From contig JADHLZ010000006.1 in NCBI GenBank assembly GCA_016780345.1, positions 1-63,036 of the forward strand: a stretch of 63,036 bases of DNA, in the 5' to 3' direction. The notes beneath the pieces were generated by a model that was given only the letters and a program-made list of their open reading frames with translations, was not told where the DNA came from and searched no databases. Below are positions 42,224 to 51,587 of this stretch, in pieces. The stretch comes from Flavobacteriaceae bacterium. Lineage in GTDB: Bacteria; Bacteroidota; Bacteroidia; Flavobacteriales; Flavobacteriaceae. Numbering within the stretch: the first letter of the stretch is position 1; the number at the start of each line of letters is the position of its first letter. The position numbers and the translations under genes were made by a program.

Positions 42224-43615
42224 TTAATTTTGTCTAATTTTTTTTGAATATTTTTTAGGAACACCTGATAAAAATTTCTCAAATTTTTTCATAACTAATA
42301 AATGTAGTTTAGCTTGTGTATATTTATAAATATACCATGGTAGACTGGGAACATATTCATGAATTCCAGCTATCATATACTTATCGTTAAGTACTGATCT
42401 AAATTCTAGCCATCCTAATGATGTTCTTTTTACCAACCATCCCCCAGTTATATAAAATAATTTTCTTTTATCATCACTTCTCAATTTGATTACTTTTAGT
42501 TCCAATAATAAGATCGAAAAAAAATTAAATTTTATAAATTCACCATCAAAATTTGCTTTAATAAGGTTTGCAAATTTTTTTGTCAACCAAATCGGATATA
42601 TTCTAGCAATAAAATCAGTAGATCTATTACTCGGATTATAAATTCTTTGTATGCTTCTAACTGTATTTTCTTTTCTTTTTCTTGGAAAAAATTCTGGGTT
42701 TTCAGGTACTTTTTCTTTAGGGTAAAGAGCCTTTTCTACGCTGTCTTCAACAGTAATATAGTCTATGGGTAGGCTAATACTGTTTTCCGGATTTAGTGTC
42801 ATTTTATGTTTTAAACTTTCAACTAATGGGGAAACTAAAAATTTACTAGTTCCAGTAATTACACTGACCCATAATTTTGATAATCCAATTGTAATAAATG
42901 ATAGTGAAAAAATAAGCCTTCTTTTTTTCATTTTTTTTGCAGTAATCTTTAGCAAATCCATATAAGAGATGATTTGATTTCCTCCAATTTCTAATGGCTT
43001 ATTGAATGTTGTTTCATTACCAATGGACCATTTAATTATTTTTAATGCATCTAAAATATCTATCGGTTGATTCAATGATTTTGTCCACTCAGGACATGCC
43101 ATTAAAGGAAGATTTTTTACTAATTTTTGAACTATTTTAAATGAAGATCCATTAGGTCCAATAATTATTCCAGCTCTAATTGAAGTTAACGGAGTTTCTC
43201 TTGATCCTAAAGTTTTTTCGACTTCATATCTAGATTTTAAATGCTTAGAAATACTTTGCTCATCTTTTGGTAAGATTCCTCCAACGTAAATTATTTGTTT
43301 AACGTTGCACTCTTGAGACGCTCTTGAAAAATTATCTGCCAATAAAATATCTGTATCCTCAAATTCTCCTTGATTAAGCCTTGTTGATGGCATCATTGAG
43401 TGAACTAAATAAATTCCAATATCAGCTCCTCTTAATGCTTCTTTAGTACTAGAAATTGAATATAGATCAACTTGTTTCCATTCAACTTTTTCAAAGTCAG
43501 AATTTTTTACTTTATTTCTACTTAAAGCAACAATTTTATATTCGTGTTTATATTTAGCTATAAACCATTTTCCAATAAACCCTGTTGCACCTGCAATTAC
43601 TATCTTTTTTTTCAA
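42224..43615 (-). CDS. NAD(P)-binding Rossmann protein with C-terminal DUF2867 region
   Basis: A 463-residue protein. The first 300 residues are an atypical SDR: KIVIAGATGFIGKWFIAKY at the start (glycine-rich NAD(P) site), GADIGIYLVHSMMP, QIIYVGGILPK and TSIRAGIIIGPNGSSF. The last 150 residues show IYPIWLTKKF and GGWLVKRTSLGWLEFRSVLNDKYMIAGIHEYVPSLPWYIYKYTQAKLH, matching DUF2867. This fusion is common in Bacteroidota and its reaction is unknown. Its start overlaps the DoxX-like gene by four bases, so both are co-translated. Confidence 0.85.
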   Translation of the reverse strand: MKKKIVIAGATGFIGKWFIAKYKHEYKIVALSRNKVKNSDFEKVEWKQVDLYSISSTKEALRGADIGIYLVHSMMPSTRLNQGEFEDTDILLADNFSRASQECNVKQIIYVGGILPKDEQSISKHLKSRYEVEKTLGSRETPLTSIRAGIIIGPNGSSFKIVQKLVKNLPLMACPEWTKSLNQPIDILDALKIIKWSIGNETTFNKPLEIGGNQIISYMDLLKITAKKMKKRRLIFSLSFITIGLSKLWVSVITGTSKFLVSPLVESLKHKMTLNPENSISLPIDYITVEDSVEKALYPKEKVPENPEFFPRKRKENTVRSIQRIYNPSNRSTDFIARIYPIWLTKKFANLIKANFDGEFIKFNFFSILLLELKVIKLRSDDKRKLFYITGGWLVKRTSLGWLEFRSVLNDKYMIAGIHEYVPSLPWYIYKYTQAKLHLLVMKKFEKFLSGVPKKYSKKIRQN

Positions 43616-43965
43616 TAATTAAGATTTAAATTATTTATAAAAATGAAAACATTTACAATAAAATATAAAAATGCAGGAAAGGACTTAATAAGACCATCTT
43701 TAACTATTAATCTTAAGCCAAAACCCAGAGACATTAGTAAAGCTAATCCAAATGATGATATTAGTGTCATGACTGGAAAAAAGTTTCCAAATAATAGACC
43801 AAATCCACCTGTTAGTTGAGCGCAACCAACTGTAGATCTAAATTTTGATATTCCCCATCTTTTAAACTCAGATTTCATTATATTAGATGTAAACGAAAGG
43901 ATTCCATAAATAACGAAAGAAATTGCTGAAAAAAATTCTAATATTTCTGGAATTAATGTTTTCAT
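43612..43965 (-). CDS. DoxX-like family small membrane protein
   Basis: A 117-residue protein with about four hydrophobic segments: the start FFSAISFVIYGILSF, KFRSTVGCAQLTGGFGLLFGNFFPV, LISSFGLALLMSLGFGLRLIV and FPAFLYFIVNVFIFI. This is the topology of DoxX-like proteins, which in various bacteria join oxidoreductases in the membrane. It is coupled to the NAD(P)-binding SDR gene (overlap ATGA type), suggesting a membrane partner for that oxidoreductase. Function unclear. Confidence 0.8.
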   Translation of the reverse strand: MKTLIPEILEFFSAISFVIYGILSFTSNIMKSEFKRWGISKFRSTVGCAQLTGGFGLLFGNFFPVMTLISSFGLALLMSLGFGLRLIVKDGLIKSFPAFLYFIVNVFIFINNLNLNY

Positions 43966-44001
43966 TTAAAATTGTTTTAATAAATTTTATACTCTTAAGA
44001 T

Positions 44002-45894
44002 ATGAAGTATTTATATAAAATTCTCGTTTTACTTTTATTTATTCCTCAAATATCAAATTCACAGGACGATATACTGACAAAGATAAATGAAATCGCAACT
44101 CTTGAGCAGAAAGTTATGATGCCCATGCGAGATGGTGTAAGACTAGCTACAGATATTTATTTACCAAAAACTGATAAAAAAGTTCCAATTATTTTTTCAA
44201 GAACGCCTTATAATTTTAATTCTTGGGGTGATGGAGAACAAAAAAACAGAACTCACCAAAGAGCCTATGAAGCTTTAAAAAGAGGATATGCATATGTTGT
44301 ACAAAACGAGCGAGGAAGATATTATAGCGAAGGAGAATGGGATATTTTAGGAATCCCTTTAACAGACGGTTATGACGCTTTTTCTTGGATGAGTAAACAA
44401 CCTTGGTCTAATGGTAAAATAGGAACACTTGGATGTTCTTCAACTGCAGAGTGGCAAATGGCAGTTGCTGCACTTGACCACCCATCTCACGCGGCAATGG
44501 TTCCACAAGCCTTTGGAGCTGGAGTAGGAAGAGTCGGAGATTTTTACGAGCAAGGTAATTGGTATCGTGGAGGTGTTGAACAACTTTTATTTGCTACTTG
44601 GTTATATGGCGTAGAACACGACAAATTTAAACCTAGAATCCCAGATGGTGCTACTCAAGAAGATTTAATTAGAATTTCTAGATTTTATGATTTAGCTCCT
44701 GAGAATCCGCTTATTGATTGGTCTGAAAAAATAAAACATTTACCTCTTCAAGATTTATTAAAAAATGTTGGAGGAAAAAAGGAGATTTTTGATAAGATGA
44801 TTAGAAGAAAACCTAACGATTCAGATTGGTACAAAGGTGGATTGTATCACGATAATATGGATTTTGGTGTTCCTAGCTTTTGGTTTGTGTCTTGGTACGA
44901 TGTTGCTACAACTCCAAATATTGCTTTATTTAATCACGTTAGAGAGAATTCGGTAGACGATTATGTAAATGAGAATCAATATTTAATTATCTCTCCAACA
45001 TTACATTGCGGTTTTAATCGTGCAACCGAAAATACTGTGGTTGGAGATTTGAGTGTAGGAGATGCAAGATTAAATTACGATGAGCAAATTTATGATTGGT
45101 TTGATTTTATGTTAAAAGGAAAAGACAACAACTTTAAAGAGAATACACCAAGAGTTCAATATTATACAATGGGTTCAAATGAGTGGCAAAGTTCTGATGT
45201 TTGGCCTCCAGAAAATACTGAAATGACCAAATTTTACCTTAGTAGTAATGGTAATGCAAATACTTTAAATGGTGATGGGAAACTAACTACTTTAAAAAGA
45301 AAAATTCAAGATAAGCCGGATTCATTTATTTATGATCCAGAAAATCCTGTTGATTCATACGGAGGTGGAGTTTGTTGTATGGGAAATGCCGTTAAAGGGG
45401 GTGCATTCGATCAAAGAGAAATTGAAAAAAGAAAGGATGTTTTGGTTTATACATCAGAACCCTTAAAAAATGGTTTTGAAGTAACAGGATTTATTGAATC
45501 AACTATTTATATTTCATCGGATGTAAAAGATACTGATATTACTATTAAATTAATTGACGTTCACCCTGATGGTAGTGCCTATAATATAGATGAGACTATA
45601 CAAAGAGTTAGATTTAGAGAAGGATATGATAAAGAAGTTTTTATGGAAAAAGGAAACATTTATAAGGTAGATCTATCAAAAATGTCAACCAGTAATTATT
45701 TTAAAAGAGATCACAGAATTAGAATAGAAGTTTCTAGTAGCAACTTCCCAAGATTTGCCAGAAATTTAAATACTGGTGGAAATAATTACGATGAGTCTAA
45801 GGGAATAAAAGCAAATAATGTTATTTATCATTCAAAAAAGTATCCCTCTAATATTACACTTCCAATTGTATTACAAAATAAACAGAAATTTTAG
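44002..45894 (+). CDS. CocE/NonD family hydrolase (X-Pro dipeptidyl-peptidase S15-like)
   Basis: A 630-residue secreted hydrolase with signal [21 protein letters not shown]. The N-terminal alpha/beta-hydrolase has [21 protein letters not shown] near 34-54 (the CocE start pattern), the nucleophile Ser146 in [26 protein letters not shown] and a His in [11 protein letters not shown]. The C-terminal half is the jelly-roll X-Pro_dipeptidyl-peptidase C-terminal domain ([34 protein letters not shown]). Substrates of the family are esters such as cocaine, cephalosporin or peptides. Immediately followed (no gap) by a GMC oxidoreductase, so it may release the substrate that the flavoenzyme oxidises. 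Confidence 0.9.
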   Translation: MKYLYKILVLLLFIPQISNSQDDILTKINEIATLEQKVMMPMRDGVRLATDIYLPKTDKKVPIIFSRTPYNFNSWGDGEQKNRTHQRAYEALKRGYAYVVQNERGRYYSEGEWDILGIPLTDGYDAFSWMSKQPWSNGKIGTLGCSSTAEWQMAVAALDHPSHAAMVPQAFGAGVGRVGDFYEQGNWYRGGVEQLLFATWLYGVEHDKFKPRIPDGATQEDLIRISRFYDLAPENPLIDWSEKIKHLPLQDLLKNVGGKKEIFDKMIRRKPNDSDWYKGGLYHDNMDFGVPSFWFVSWYDVATTPNIALFNHVRENSVDDYVNENQYLIISPTLHCGFNRATENTVVGDLSVGDARLNYDEQIYDWFDFMLKGKDNNFKENTPRVQYYTMGSNEWQSSDVWPPENTEMTKFYLSSNGNANTLNGDGKLTTLKRKIQDKPDSFIYDPENPVDSYGGGVCCMGNAVKGGAFDQREIEKRKDVLVYTSEPLKNGFEVTGFIESTIYISSDVKDTDITIKLIDVHPDGSAYNIDETIQRVRFREGYDKEVFMEKGNIYKVDLSKMSTSNYFKRDHRIRIEVSSSNFPRFARNLNTGGNNYDESKGIKANNVIYHSKKYPSNITLPIVLQNKQKF

Positions 45895-47586
45895 ATGGAA
45901 AGAAATTATGATGCCATTGTAATTGGCACTGGAGTTAGTGGAGGATGGGCAGCTAAGGAATTATCTGAAAAAGGTTTAAAAACTTTGGTCTTAGAAAGGG
46001 GAAGAATGATTAAGCATATTGAAGATTATAAAACTGCAAATAAAGAAGACTGGGACTATCCATCCGGAGATGTTATAACTCAAGAAATAAAAAAAAATCA
46101 ACCAATCCAATCAAGAACTGGATATGTAAATACAGAATCAACAAAGGATTTTTTTGTTAATGACCTAGAGCATCCCTACAATGAAAAGAAAAGATTTGAT
46201 TGGATAAGAGGATACCATGTAGGAGGAAGATCATTATTATGGGCAAGACAAAGTTATAGAATGACACCGTTTGATTTTGTTGCAAATAAACAGGACGGCT
46301 ATGGAGTAGATTGGCCTATCAGATACAAAGACTTAGAACCTTGGTATGATTATGTTGAAAATTATATTGGGGTTAGTGGAGAAAATTTAAATCTTGATCA
46401 ATTCCCTAACCAAAAGCTTTTAAAGCCAATGGAACTCAATTGTGTTGAGAAAGTCTTACAAAAATCAATTTCTAAAAATTACCAAAATAGACATATGACT
46501 ATCGGAAGAGTAGCTCATATAACTGAAGGAACAAAACCTGGTATGGGTAGATCTAATTGTCATTATAGAAATAGATGCCGAAGAGGATGTCCTTTTGGGG
46601 CTTATTTTAGTAGTAATTCATCTACTTTACCGGCTGCTGATGCAACAGGTAATATGACTTTAAGACCAAACTCCATAGTATATGAAATAGTTTATGATGA
46701 GTTCAAAAATAAAGCTACTGGAGTCAAGATTATAGACTCTGAAACTAATTTGACTTACGAGTTTAATTCAAAAATTATTTTTCTATGTGCATCAACAGTT
46801 CCTTCGACATCCATTTTAATGCAATCTAAATCAAAAAGATTTCCAAATGGCCTAGGAAATGATTCTGGGGAATTAGGTCACAATATAATGGATCATCATT
46901 TTCAGATTGGGGCTGATGGATCGTTTGATGGATTTCATGATAAATATTATACCGGAAGACGTCCCAATGGAATTTATATTCCAAGGTTTCAAAATATTGG
47001 GGGTAAAACAAATACCAAGGACTTTTTAAGAGGATATGGCTATCAAGGAGGAGCAAGTAGAACAGATTGGTCAGAGTATGTTAAAGAAGCATCTTATGGT
47101 GAAAAACTAAAAAAAGCTATCACTGAACCTGGTGACTGGACTATGGGTCTCAATGGTTTCGGAGAGGTATTACCTTATCATGAAAATAAAATGTATTTGA
47201 ACTATGAAAAAACAGATAAATGGGGGCTTCCTACAGTAACATTCGATGCAAGTATTAGAGAAAATGAACTTAATATGAGAAAAGACATGCAAAAACAAGC
47301 AATGGAAATGTTAGACAAAGCAGGATTTAAAGATATTAAACCAATGGAGCGTTCATACGGACTTGGATTAGGTATTCATGAAATGGGGACTGCAAGAATG
47401 GGAAGAGATCCTAAAACTTCAGTTTTAAATGCTTTTAACCAAATGCATTCAGTCAATAATCTATTTATAACTGATGGTTCATGTATGACATCCTCTGGAA
47501 ATGTCAATCCATCTCTAACATACATGGCAATTACAGCAAGAGCTGTTAACTACGCAGTAAAAGAATTAAAGAATAATAAAATTTAA
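45895..47586 (+). CDS. GMC family FAD oxidoreductase
   Basis: A 563-residue flavoprotein: FAD-binding DAIVIGTGVSGGWAAKELSEKG at residues 5-26, LVLERGRMIKH near 31, HVGGRSLLWARQSYRM, CHYRNRCRRGCPFGAYFSSNSSTLPA near 222-247, and the C-terminal MGTARMGRDPKTSVLNAF and NLFITDGSCMTSSGNVNPSLTYMAITARA with the active-site His/Asn region. The CRRGCP stretch resembles the Cys-rich motif of some gluconate/choline-type dehydrogenases. It lacks a signal peptide of its own and is followed by a subunit with a twin-arginine-like start, so it may be carried across the membrane with it. The substrate is an alcohol, sugar or sugar acid. Confidence 0.88.
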   Translation: MERNYDAIVIGTGVSGGWAAKELSEKGLKTLVLERGRMIKHIEDYKTANKEDWDYPSGDVITQEIKKNQPIQSRTGYVNTESTKDFFVNDLEHPYNEKKRFDWIRGYHVGGRSLLWARQSYRMTPFDFVANKQDGYGVDWPIRYKDLEPWYDYVENYIGVSGENLNLDQFPNQKLLKPMELNCVEKVLQKSISKNYQNRHMTIGRVAHITEGTKPGMGRSNCHYRNRCRRGCPFGAYFSSNSSTLPAADATGNMTLRPNSIVYEIVYDEFKNKATGVKIIDSETNLTYEFNSKIIFLCASTVPSTSILMQSKSKRFPNGLGNDSGELGHNIMDHHFQIGADGSFDGFHDKYYTGRRPNGIYIPRFQNIGGKTNTKDFLRGYGYQGGASRTDWSEYVKEASYGEKLKKAITEPGDWTMGLNGFGEVLPYHENKMYLNYEKTDKWGLPTVTFDASIRENELNMRKDMQKQAMEMLDKAGFKDIKPMERSYGLGLGIHEMGTARMGRDPKTSVLNAFNQMHSVNNLFITDGSCMTSSGNVNPSLTYMAITARAVNYAVKELKNNKI

Positions 47587-47588
47587 AA

Positions 47589-48197
47589 ATGGACAGAAGA
47601 GAATTGTTGAAAAAGTTAGGTTTAGGTACTGGAATTGTTACTTTAAATCCAGTTACATTATCTCTTTTTCAGTCATGTCAAAATAATCTGGATTGGAATC
47701 CTGTTTTTTTTAATAAAGACGAAATTGATTTTTTAGAAACATTGTGTGAATTAATTTTACCATCATCTGATATCCTTCCTGGTTCAAAAGACCTAGATCT
47801 AGTTAGATTTATAGATTTGTATGCGTTTAACGTCCTTGAGTATGGTTCTAAGAGTTTTTTAACAAAGACATTCAAGTCCTTTAAAAACGAATATTTTGAG
47901 GAATCTGATAATTCAAACATTAATAGAATTGATAAAAATTCTATTTCCAAACTATTAAATTTTTATTTGGAAGAAAATAAAGTTAAGCATGATATTTGGA
48001 TGAATGATTATATGGGATCTTCGAAATCATTATCATATATGTTTCTTTATTCTATCAGGGAACTGCTTATTAATGCTTTTAGAACTAATCAGTATATTGC
48101 AACTAATATACTTGTTTATAAACCAATTCCAATGGAACAAAAAGGTTGTGTAGATTTAAAATCTGCTACTAACGGAAAAGCATGGGCAATTGATTAA
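47589..48197 (+). CDS. Gluconate 2-dehydrogenase subunit 3-like protein
   Basis: A 202-residue partner subunit. The start MDRRELLKKLGLGTG resembles a twin-arginine signal (DRRELLKKLG), and TLSLFQSC could be a lipobox-like cysteine. The body matches the gluconate 2-dehydrogenase subunit 3 family: FFNKDEIDFLETLCELILPSSDILPGSKDLDLVRFID near residues 40-75. In known GADH complexes this small subunit carries the flavoprotein through Tat export. It starts two bases after the GMC gene, in fixed order. It supports the view that the GMC enzyme works outside the cytoplasm. Confidence 0.85.
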   Translation: MDRRELLKKLGLGTGIVTLNPVTLSLFQSCQNNLDWNPVFFNKDEIDFLETLCELILPSSDILPGSKDLDLVRFIDLYAFNVLEYGSKSFLTKTFKSFKNEYFEESDNSNINRIDKNSISKLLNFYLEENKVKHDIWMNDYMGSSKSLSYMFLYSIRELLINAFRTNQYIATNILVYKPIPMEQKGCVDLKSATNGKAWAID

Positions 48198-48202
48198 AGA
48201 TT

Positions 48203-48802
48203 ATGAAAATTAAATTTCTTTTTTTTGGACTTTTTTTGGTTTCTGTTTTATGTTACGGACAAGAAAAAGAAGATTTATTTAGTTTAATTGATGAGGAAAA
48301 AAAGATTGAATTATTGCCTGAAAAAATGATTTTCACGCAAAGTTTATTATGGGGAAAAAACGGTTTATTACGAAAAACTAACATATCACCCTTAAATCTT
48401 GAGAACAGAGAAAAAGAACTTAAGTTAAGAAAAACCATGTTGACAGCTCATCAAACTATTGGTTACATTACTTTGGCATCTATGTTGGCACAAGGTATAA
48501 TTGGTGGAAAATTATATAATGGCCAGGATGATTTATATGAGACACATAAAACCATGGGTAAAATTGTGAACATCGGATATTTTACTGGTGCTGGATTATC
48601 ATTGTTTTCACCTCCTCCTTTGATTAATAAGAAAGTAAAAGGGTTTAATTCAATCAAAGCACACAAAATGCTTGCAACAGTTCATTTTTCAGCTATGGTA
48701 GCAACTAATTATTATAATGATAAAAATAAGGCTAACCACAAAGCTGCAGCATACACAGCTTTTGCTAGTTATGCTACAGCTGTTTTGGTAATTAAATTTT
48801 AG
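48203..48802 (+). CDS. Four-helix cytochrome-b561-like membrane protein
   Basis: A 199-residue protein with a signal (MKIKFLFFGLFLVSVLCYGQ) and four hydrophobic helices after about residue 70. Each has a histidine in a heme-like position: MLTAHQTIGYITLASMLAQG, ETHKTMGKIVNIGYFTG, IKAHKMLATVHFSAMVATNYY, and NHKAAAYTAFASYATAVLV. This fits b-type cytochromes that accept electrons from periplasmic enzymes. I do not recognise a named family with certainty. It sits in the GMC/YceI operon, which suggests that it passes electrons from the dehydrogenase to quinone. Confidence 0.7.
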   Translation: MKIKFLFFGLFLVSVLCYGQEKEDLFSLIDEEKKIELLPEKMIFTQSLLWGKNGLLRKTNISPLNLENREKELKLRKTMLTAHQTIGYITLASMLAQGIIGGKLYNGQDDLYETHKTMGKIVNIGYFTGAGLSLFSPPPLINKKVKGFNSIKAHKMLATVHFSAMVATNYYNDKNKANHKAAAYTAFASYATAVLVIKF

Positions 48803-48805
48803 TTT

Positions 48806-49339
48806 ATGAGGAATATTATTATTGTTTTACTGATTTTTCCTTTTTTGTCTTTTGCTCAAATTGAAAATTCATGGATTTTGAATTCAGAACAATCTGTGAT
48901 TGAGTATACTGCTAAACATGTTCTTCATCAATGGAAGGGTATTAACAAAAATGTTAAAGGAATATTTATCAAAGAAGAAAATAGTCAAATTGCAGTTTCT
49001 GCTAATATTTCTGATTTTGATAGTGGTATTAGTAATAGAGATTCCAATGCGATTAGAGTTTTAAATGCATTAAATTACCCACAAGTAAAATTTTACTCCA
49101 ACAACATAACAATCTTTTCAGATAAAATAAAATTTGAAGGGGAACTAGATTTTCATGGAAAGAAAATTAATAAAACAATTGAGAGTAATTTTACTCAGGA
49201 TGAGAACAGTATCAAAATAGAAGGTATGTTTTCAATAGTTCTTACAGATTTTGATATAAAATTACCTTCCTTGATGTTGGTTAAAATGGAAGATTTTGCT
49301 GATTTAAATTTCAAATTAATTTTTGAGAAATCTAAATAA
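48806..49339 (+). CDS. YceI family protein
   Basis: A 177-residue secreted lipocalin-like protein, signal MRNIIIVLLIFPFLSFAQ. Family features: ENSWILNSEQSVIEYTAKHVLHQWKG near residues 19-44, ISDFDSGISNRDSNAIRVLNALNYPQVKF near 73-101, and DFHGKKINKTIESNF near 117. YceI-like proteins bind polyisoprenoids or amphiphilic compounds and in some operons carry quinone. As the last gene of the GMC operon (four bases after the b561-like gene), a role as a hydrophobic carrier or quinone partner is likely but unproven. Confidence 0.88.
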   Translation: MRNIIIVLLIFPFLSFAQIENSWILNSEQSVIEYTAKHVLHQWKGINKNVKGIFIKEENSQIAVSANISDFDSGISNRDSNAIRVLNALNYPQVKFYSNNITIFSDKIKFEGELDFHGKKINKTIESNFTQDENSIKIEGMFSIVLTDFDIKLPSLMLVKMEDFADLNFKLIFEKSK

Positions 49340-49397
49340 TCTTTCTTTTTAAATTAAAAATTTAAATTAAAATAGTTTTCTTAACTTTTACTATAAA

Positions 49398-51578
49398 ATG
49401 AGAAAACTCTTTTTATTTATATTATTTGTATTTAATTCATGCGATCAAAATACGATCACTTTAGACAAAGAAATTCTTTCAAATTACAATATTGTATCAA
49501 AGCACAAAGACATTTCGGATACTCTTAATATTTATTTAAATAAAACACTTGGAACTAAATTATCTCTATCAGATCAAATTCAAAGTAAATCCATTGTAAT
49601 TGAAGAAAATAAAAAAAACAAAGACTTTATCTCTATAAAGCTGACGGATTCATTAATTACTATTTCAGCAGATGATAAGGAAAATTTGTTTTATGCTACT
49701 TATGATTTTATTGAAAAATTTTTAAATGTTAGATGGCTCTCATCAGATTATACTCATTACGAAAATTTAAATTCTATAAAAATACCTAAAGACTTTTCTT
49801 ACTATTATGAACCTCCAGTACTTACAAGAACAGTTCACTCAAAACTTTTTTATGAAAATTCAAATTTTGCCAACAAACTAAGAGTTACCGATGAAGCTTT
49901 TCCAAGATATGTACCTACAGCAAGAGTTCATACTTTCCATCTTTTTTTACCATACGATAAATTTTATGATAAAAATCCTGAATTTTATGCATTAAGAAAT
50001 GGTAAAAGATTACCAACTCAACTTTGTTTATCCAATGAAACTGTATTGAATATTGTTAAGGATAGTGTTCGATCTTTTTTCGATAGATTTCCCAGTTCTG
50101 ATGTAATTTCAGTAAGTCAAGACGACAATACTCAATATTGTCAGTGCAATAAATGTTCTAAAATTGATAAAAGTGAGGGGAGTCCTGCAGGTTCAATGAT
50201 TCATTTTGTTAATAATATTGCTAAAGATTTTGATGATAAAACTATTTCAACATTAGCCTATCAGTACACAAGAACTCCACCAAAAATTAAACCACTAGAA
50301 AATGTTTTAATAACTCTTTGTTCAATTGAATGTGATAGAAATCTTCCAATTGAGAATGGATGCAAAGATTTTGCGTCTGATCTGGATGGATGGTCAAAAC
50401 TTACAGATAATATTAGAATATGGGATTATACTACTCAGTTTACTAATTTTTTAGCACCTTTTCCTAATTGGGGTACATTAAAACCTAATGTTAATCTTTT
50501 TGTTAATAATAATGCCAATTGGATTTTTGAACAACATTCTAATAATAATAGTGAATTATTTGAGCTTAGAAGTTATGTAATGGCTAAGTTACTATGGAAT
50601 CCAAATTTAAATTTCAATTTACTTATTAAAGAGTTCAATGATAAATACTATGGCTCAGGTGGTAAATATATTACTGAGTACATAAATACAATTCAAAGTG
50701 AGATTGAAAAAACGTCTTTTTTTCTTTTTTTATATGGAGACCCCTCACAAGGTTTTGACTCTTTTTTAAGCCCAGATAATCTTATTAAATACGATAAAAT
50801 GTTCATTAATGCTTTAAAAGCTGTTGACTATAATTCCGGTTTTTATAAACGCATTCTAAGATCAAAGACTTCAATTGACTATGCAATTTTAGAGCTTTAC
50901 AGAAAAAATTTCTCTGAATTATATAAGTTAACAAATTATGAAAATGGTAAAAAAAGTATTAATTCAGAATTAATTGAAAGACTTAAAGTTTTTGATCAGG
51001 TTACTTCAGAAAATGATATAACTTATATGAATGAAATGGGTTTTACTGTTAATGACTATGTTTCAAATTATCAAAAAGCACTTGTTTTAGCAATTAAAGA
51101 AAATAAAGCAAGTGGTAAAAGAGTTACTCTAATAACCAAGCCAAAAAAATATGCAAATGAAGATCCACAAGTTCTAACTGATGGTGCTCTTGGGGGAAAT
51201 AGCTTTTATTCAAATTGGTTAGGCTTTGAAGGAAACGACTTAAATGCTATTATTGATTTAAACGAAAATAAATTTATAAATTCTTTAAGTATTAATTTTC
51301 TTCAAGTTACTAATCATATTGTTTTTTTTCCTTTACAAGTTGAGTTTTTATATTCTGAAAATAGTAGTGAATGGAAGACATTAGGGACTATTAAAAATAG
51401 ATTTAAATTGAACCCAAAGTCAAAGGTTAATGATATTCAAACTTTTTCAATTGATACTGATGGAATTAATGCAAGATATGTGAAAGTTATTGCTAAAAAT
51501 TTGAGTAAAGCTCCAATATGGCATCATGGAGCTGATTTGCCTTCTTGGATTTTTGCTGACGAACTAATAATTGAATAA
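49398..51578 (+). CDS. DUF4838 domain-containing glycosidase-like lipoprotein
   Basis: A 726-residue lipoprotein (MRKLFLFILFVFNSC, lipobox Cys). N-terminal residues about 20-130 look like the small domain of GH20/GH67-type enzymes; the DUF4838 part follows (YDKNPEFYALRNGKRLPTQLCLSNETVLNIV near 194-224, SVSQDDNTQYCQCNKCSKIDKSEGSPAGSMIHFVN near 236-270). The C-terminal 130 residues resemble a carbohydrate-binding jelly roll (F5/8 type C). The pair DDN plus CxCxxC may bind a metal. Members are thought to act on glycans; the substrate is unknown. Nine bases before glpK. Confidence 0.85.
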   Translation: MRKLFLFILFVFNSCDQNTITLDKEILSNYNIVSKHKDISDTLNIYLNKTLGTKLSLSDQIQSKSIVIEENKKNKDFISIKLTDSLITISADDKENLFYATYDFIEKFLNVRWLSSDYTHYENLNSIKIPKDFSYYYEPPVLTRTVHSKLFYENSNFANKLRVTDEAFPRYVPTARVHTFHLFLPYDKFYDKNPEFYALRNGKRLPTQLCLSNETVLNIVKDSVRSFFDRFPSSDVISVSQDDNTQYCQCNKCSKIDKSEGSPAGSMIHFVNNIAKDFDDKTISTLAYQYTRTPPKIKPLENVLITLCSIECDRNLPIENGCKDFASDLDGWSKLTDNIRIWDYTTQFTNFLAPFPNWGTLKPNVNLFVNNNANWIFEQHSNNNSELFELRSYVMAKLLWNPNLNFNLLIKEFNDKYYGSGGKYITEYINTIQSEIEKTSFFLFLYGDPSQGFDSFLSPDNLIKYDKMFINALKAVDYNSGFYKRILRSKTSIDYAILELYRKNFSELYKLTNYENGKKSINSELIERLKVFDQVTSENDITYMNEMGFTVNDYVSNYQKALVLAIKENKASGKRVTLITKPKKYANEDPQVLTDGALGGNSFYSNWLGFEGNDLNAIIDLNENKFINSLSINFLQVTNHIVFFPLQVEFLYSENSSEWKTLGTIKNRFKLNPKSKVNDIQTFSIDTDGINARYVKVIAKNLSKAPIWHHGADLPSWIFADELIIE

Positions 51579-51587
51579 ATTAATATT

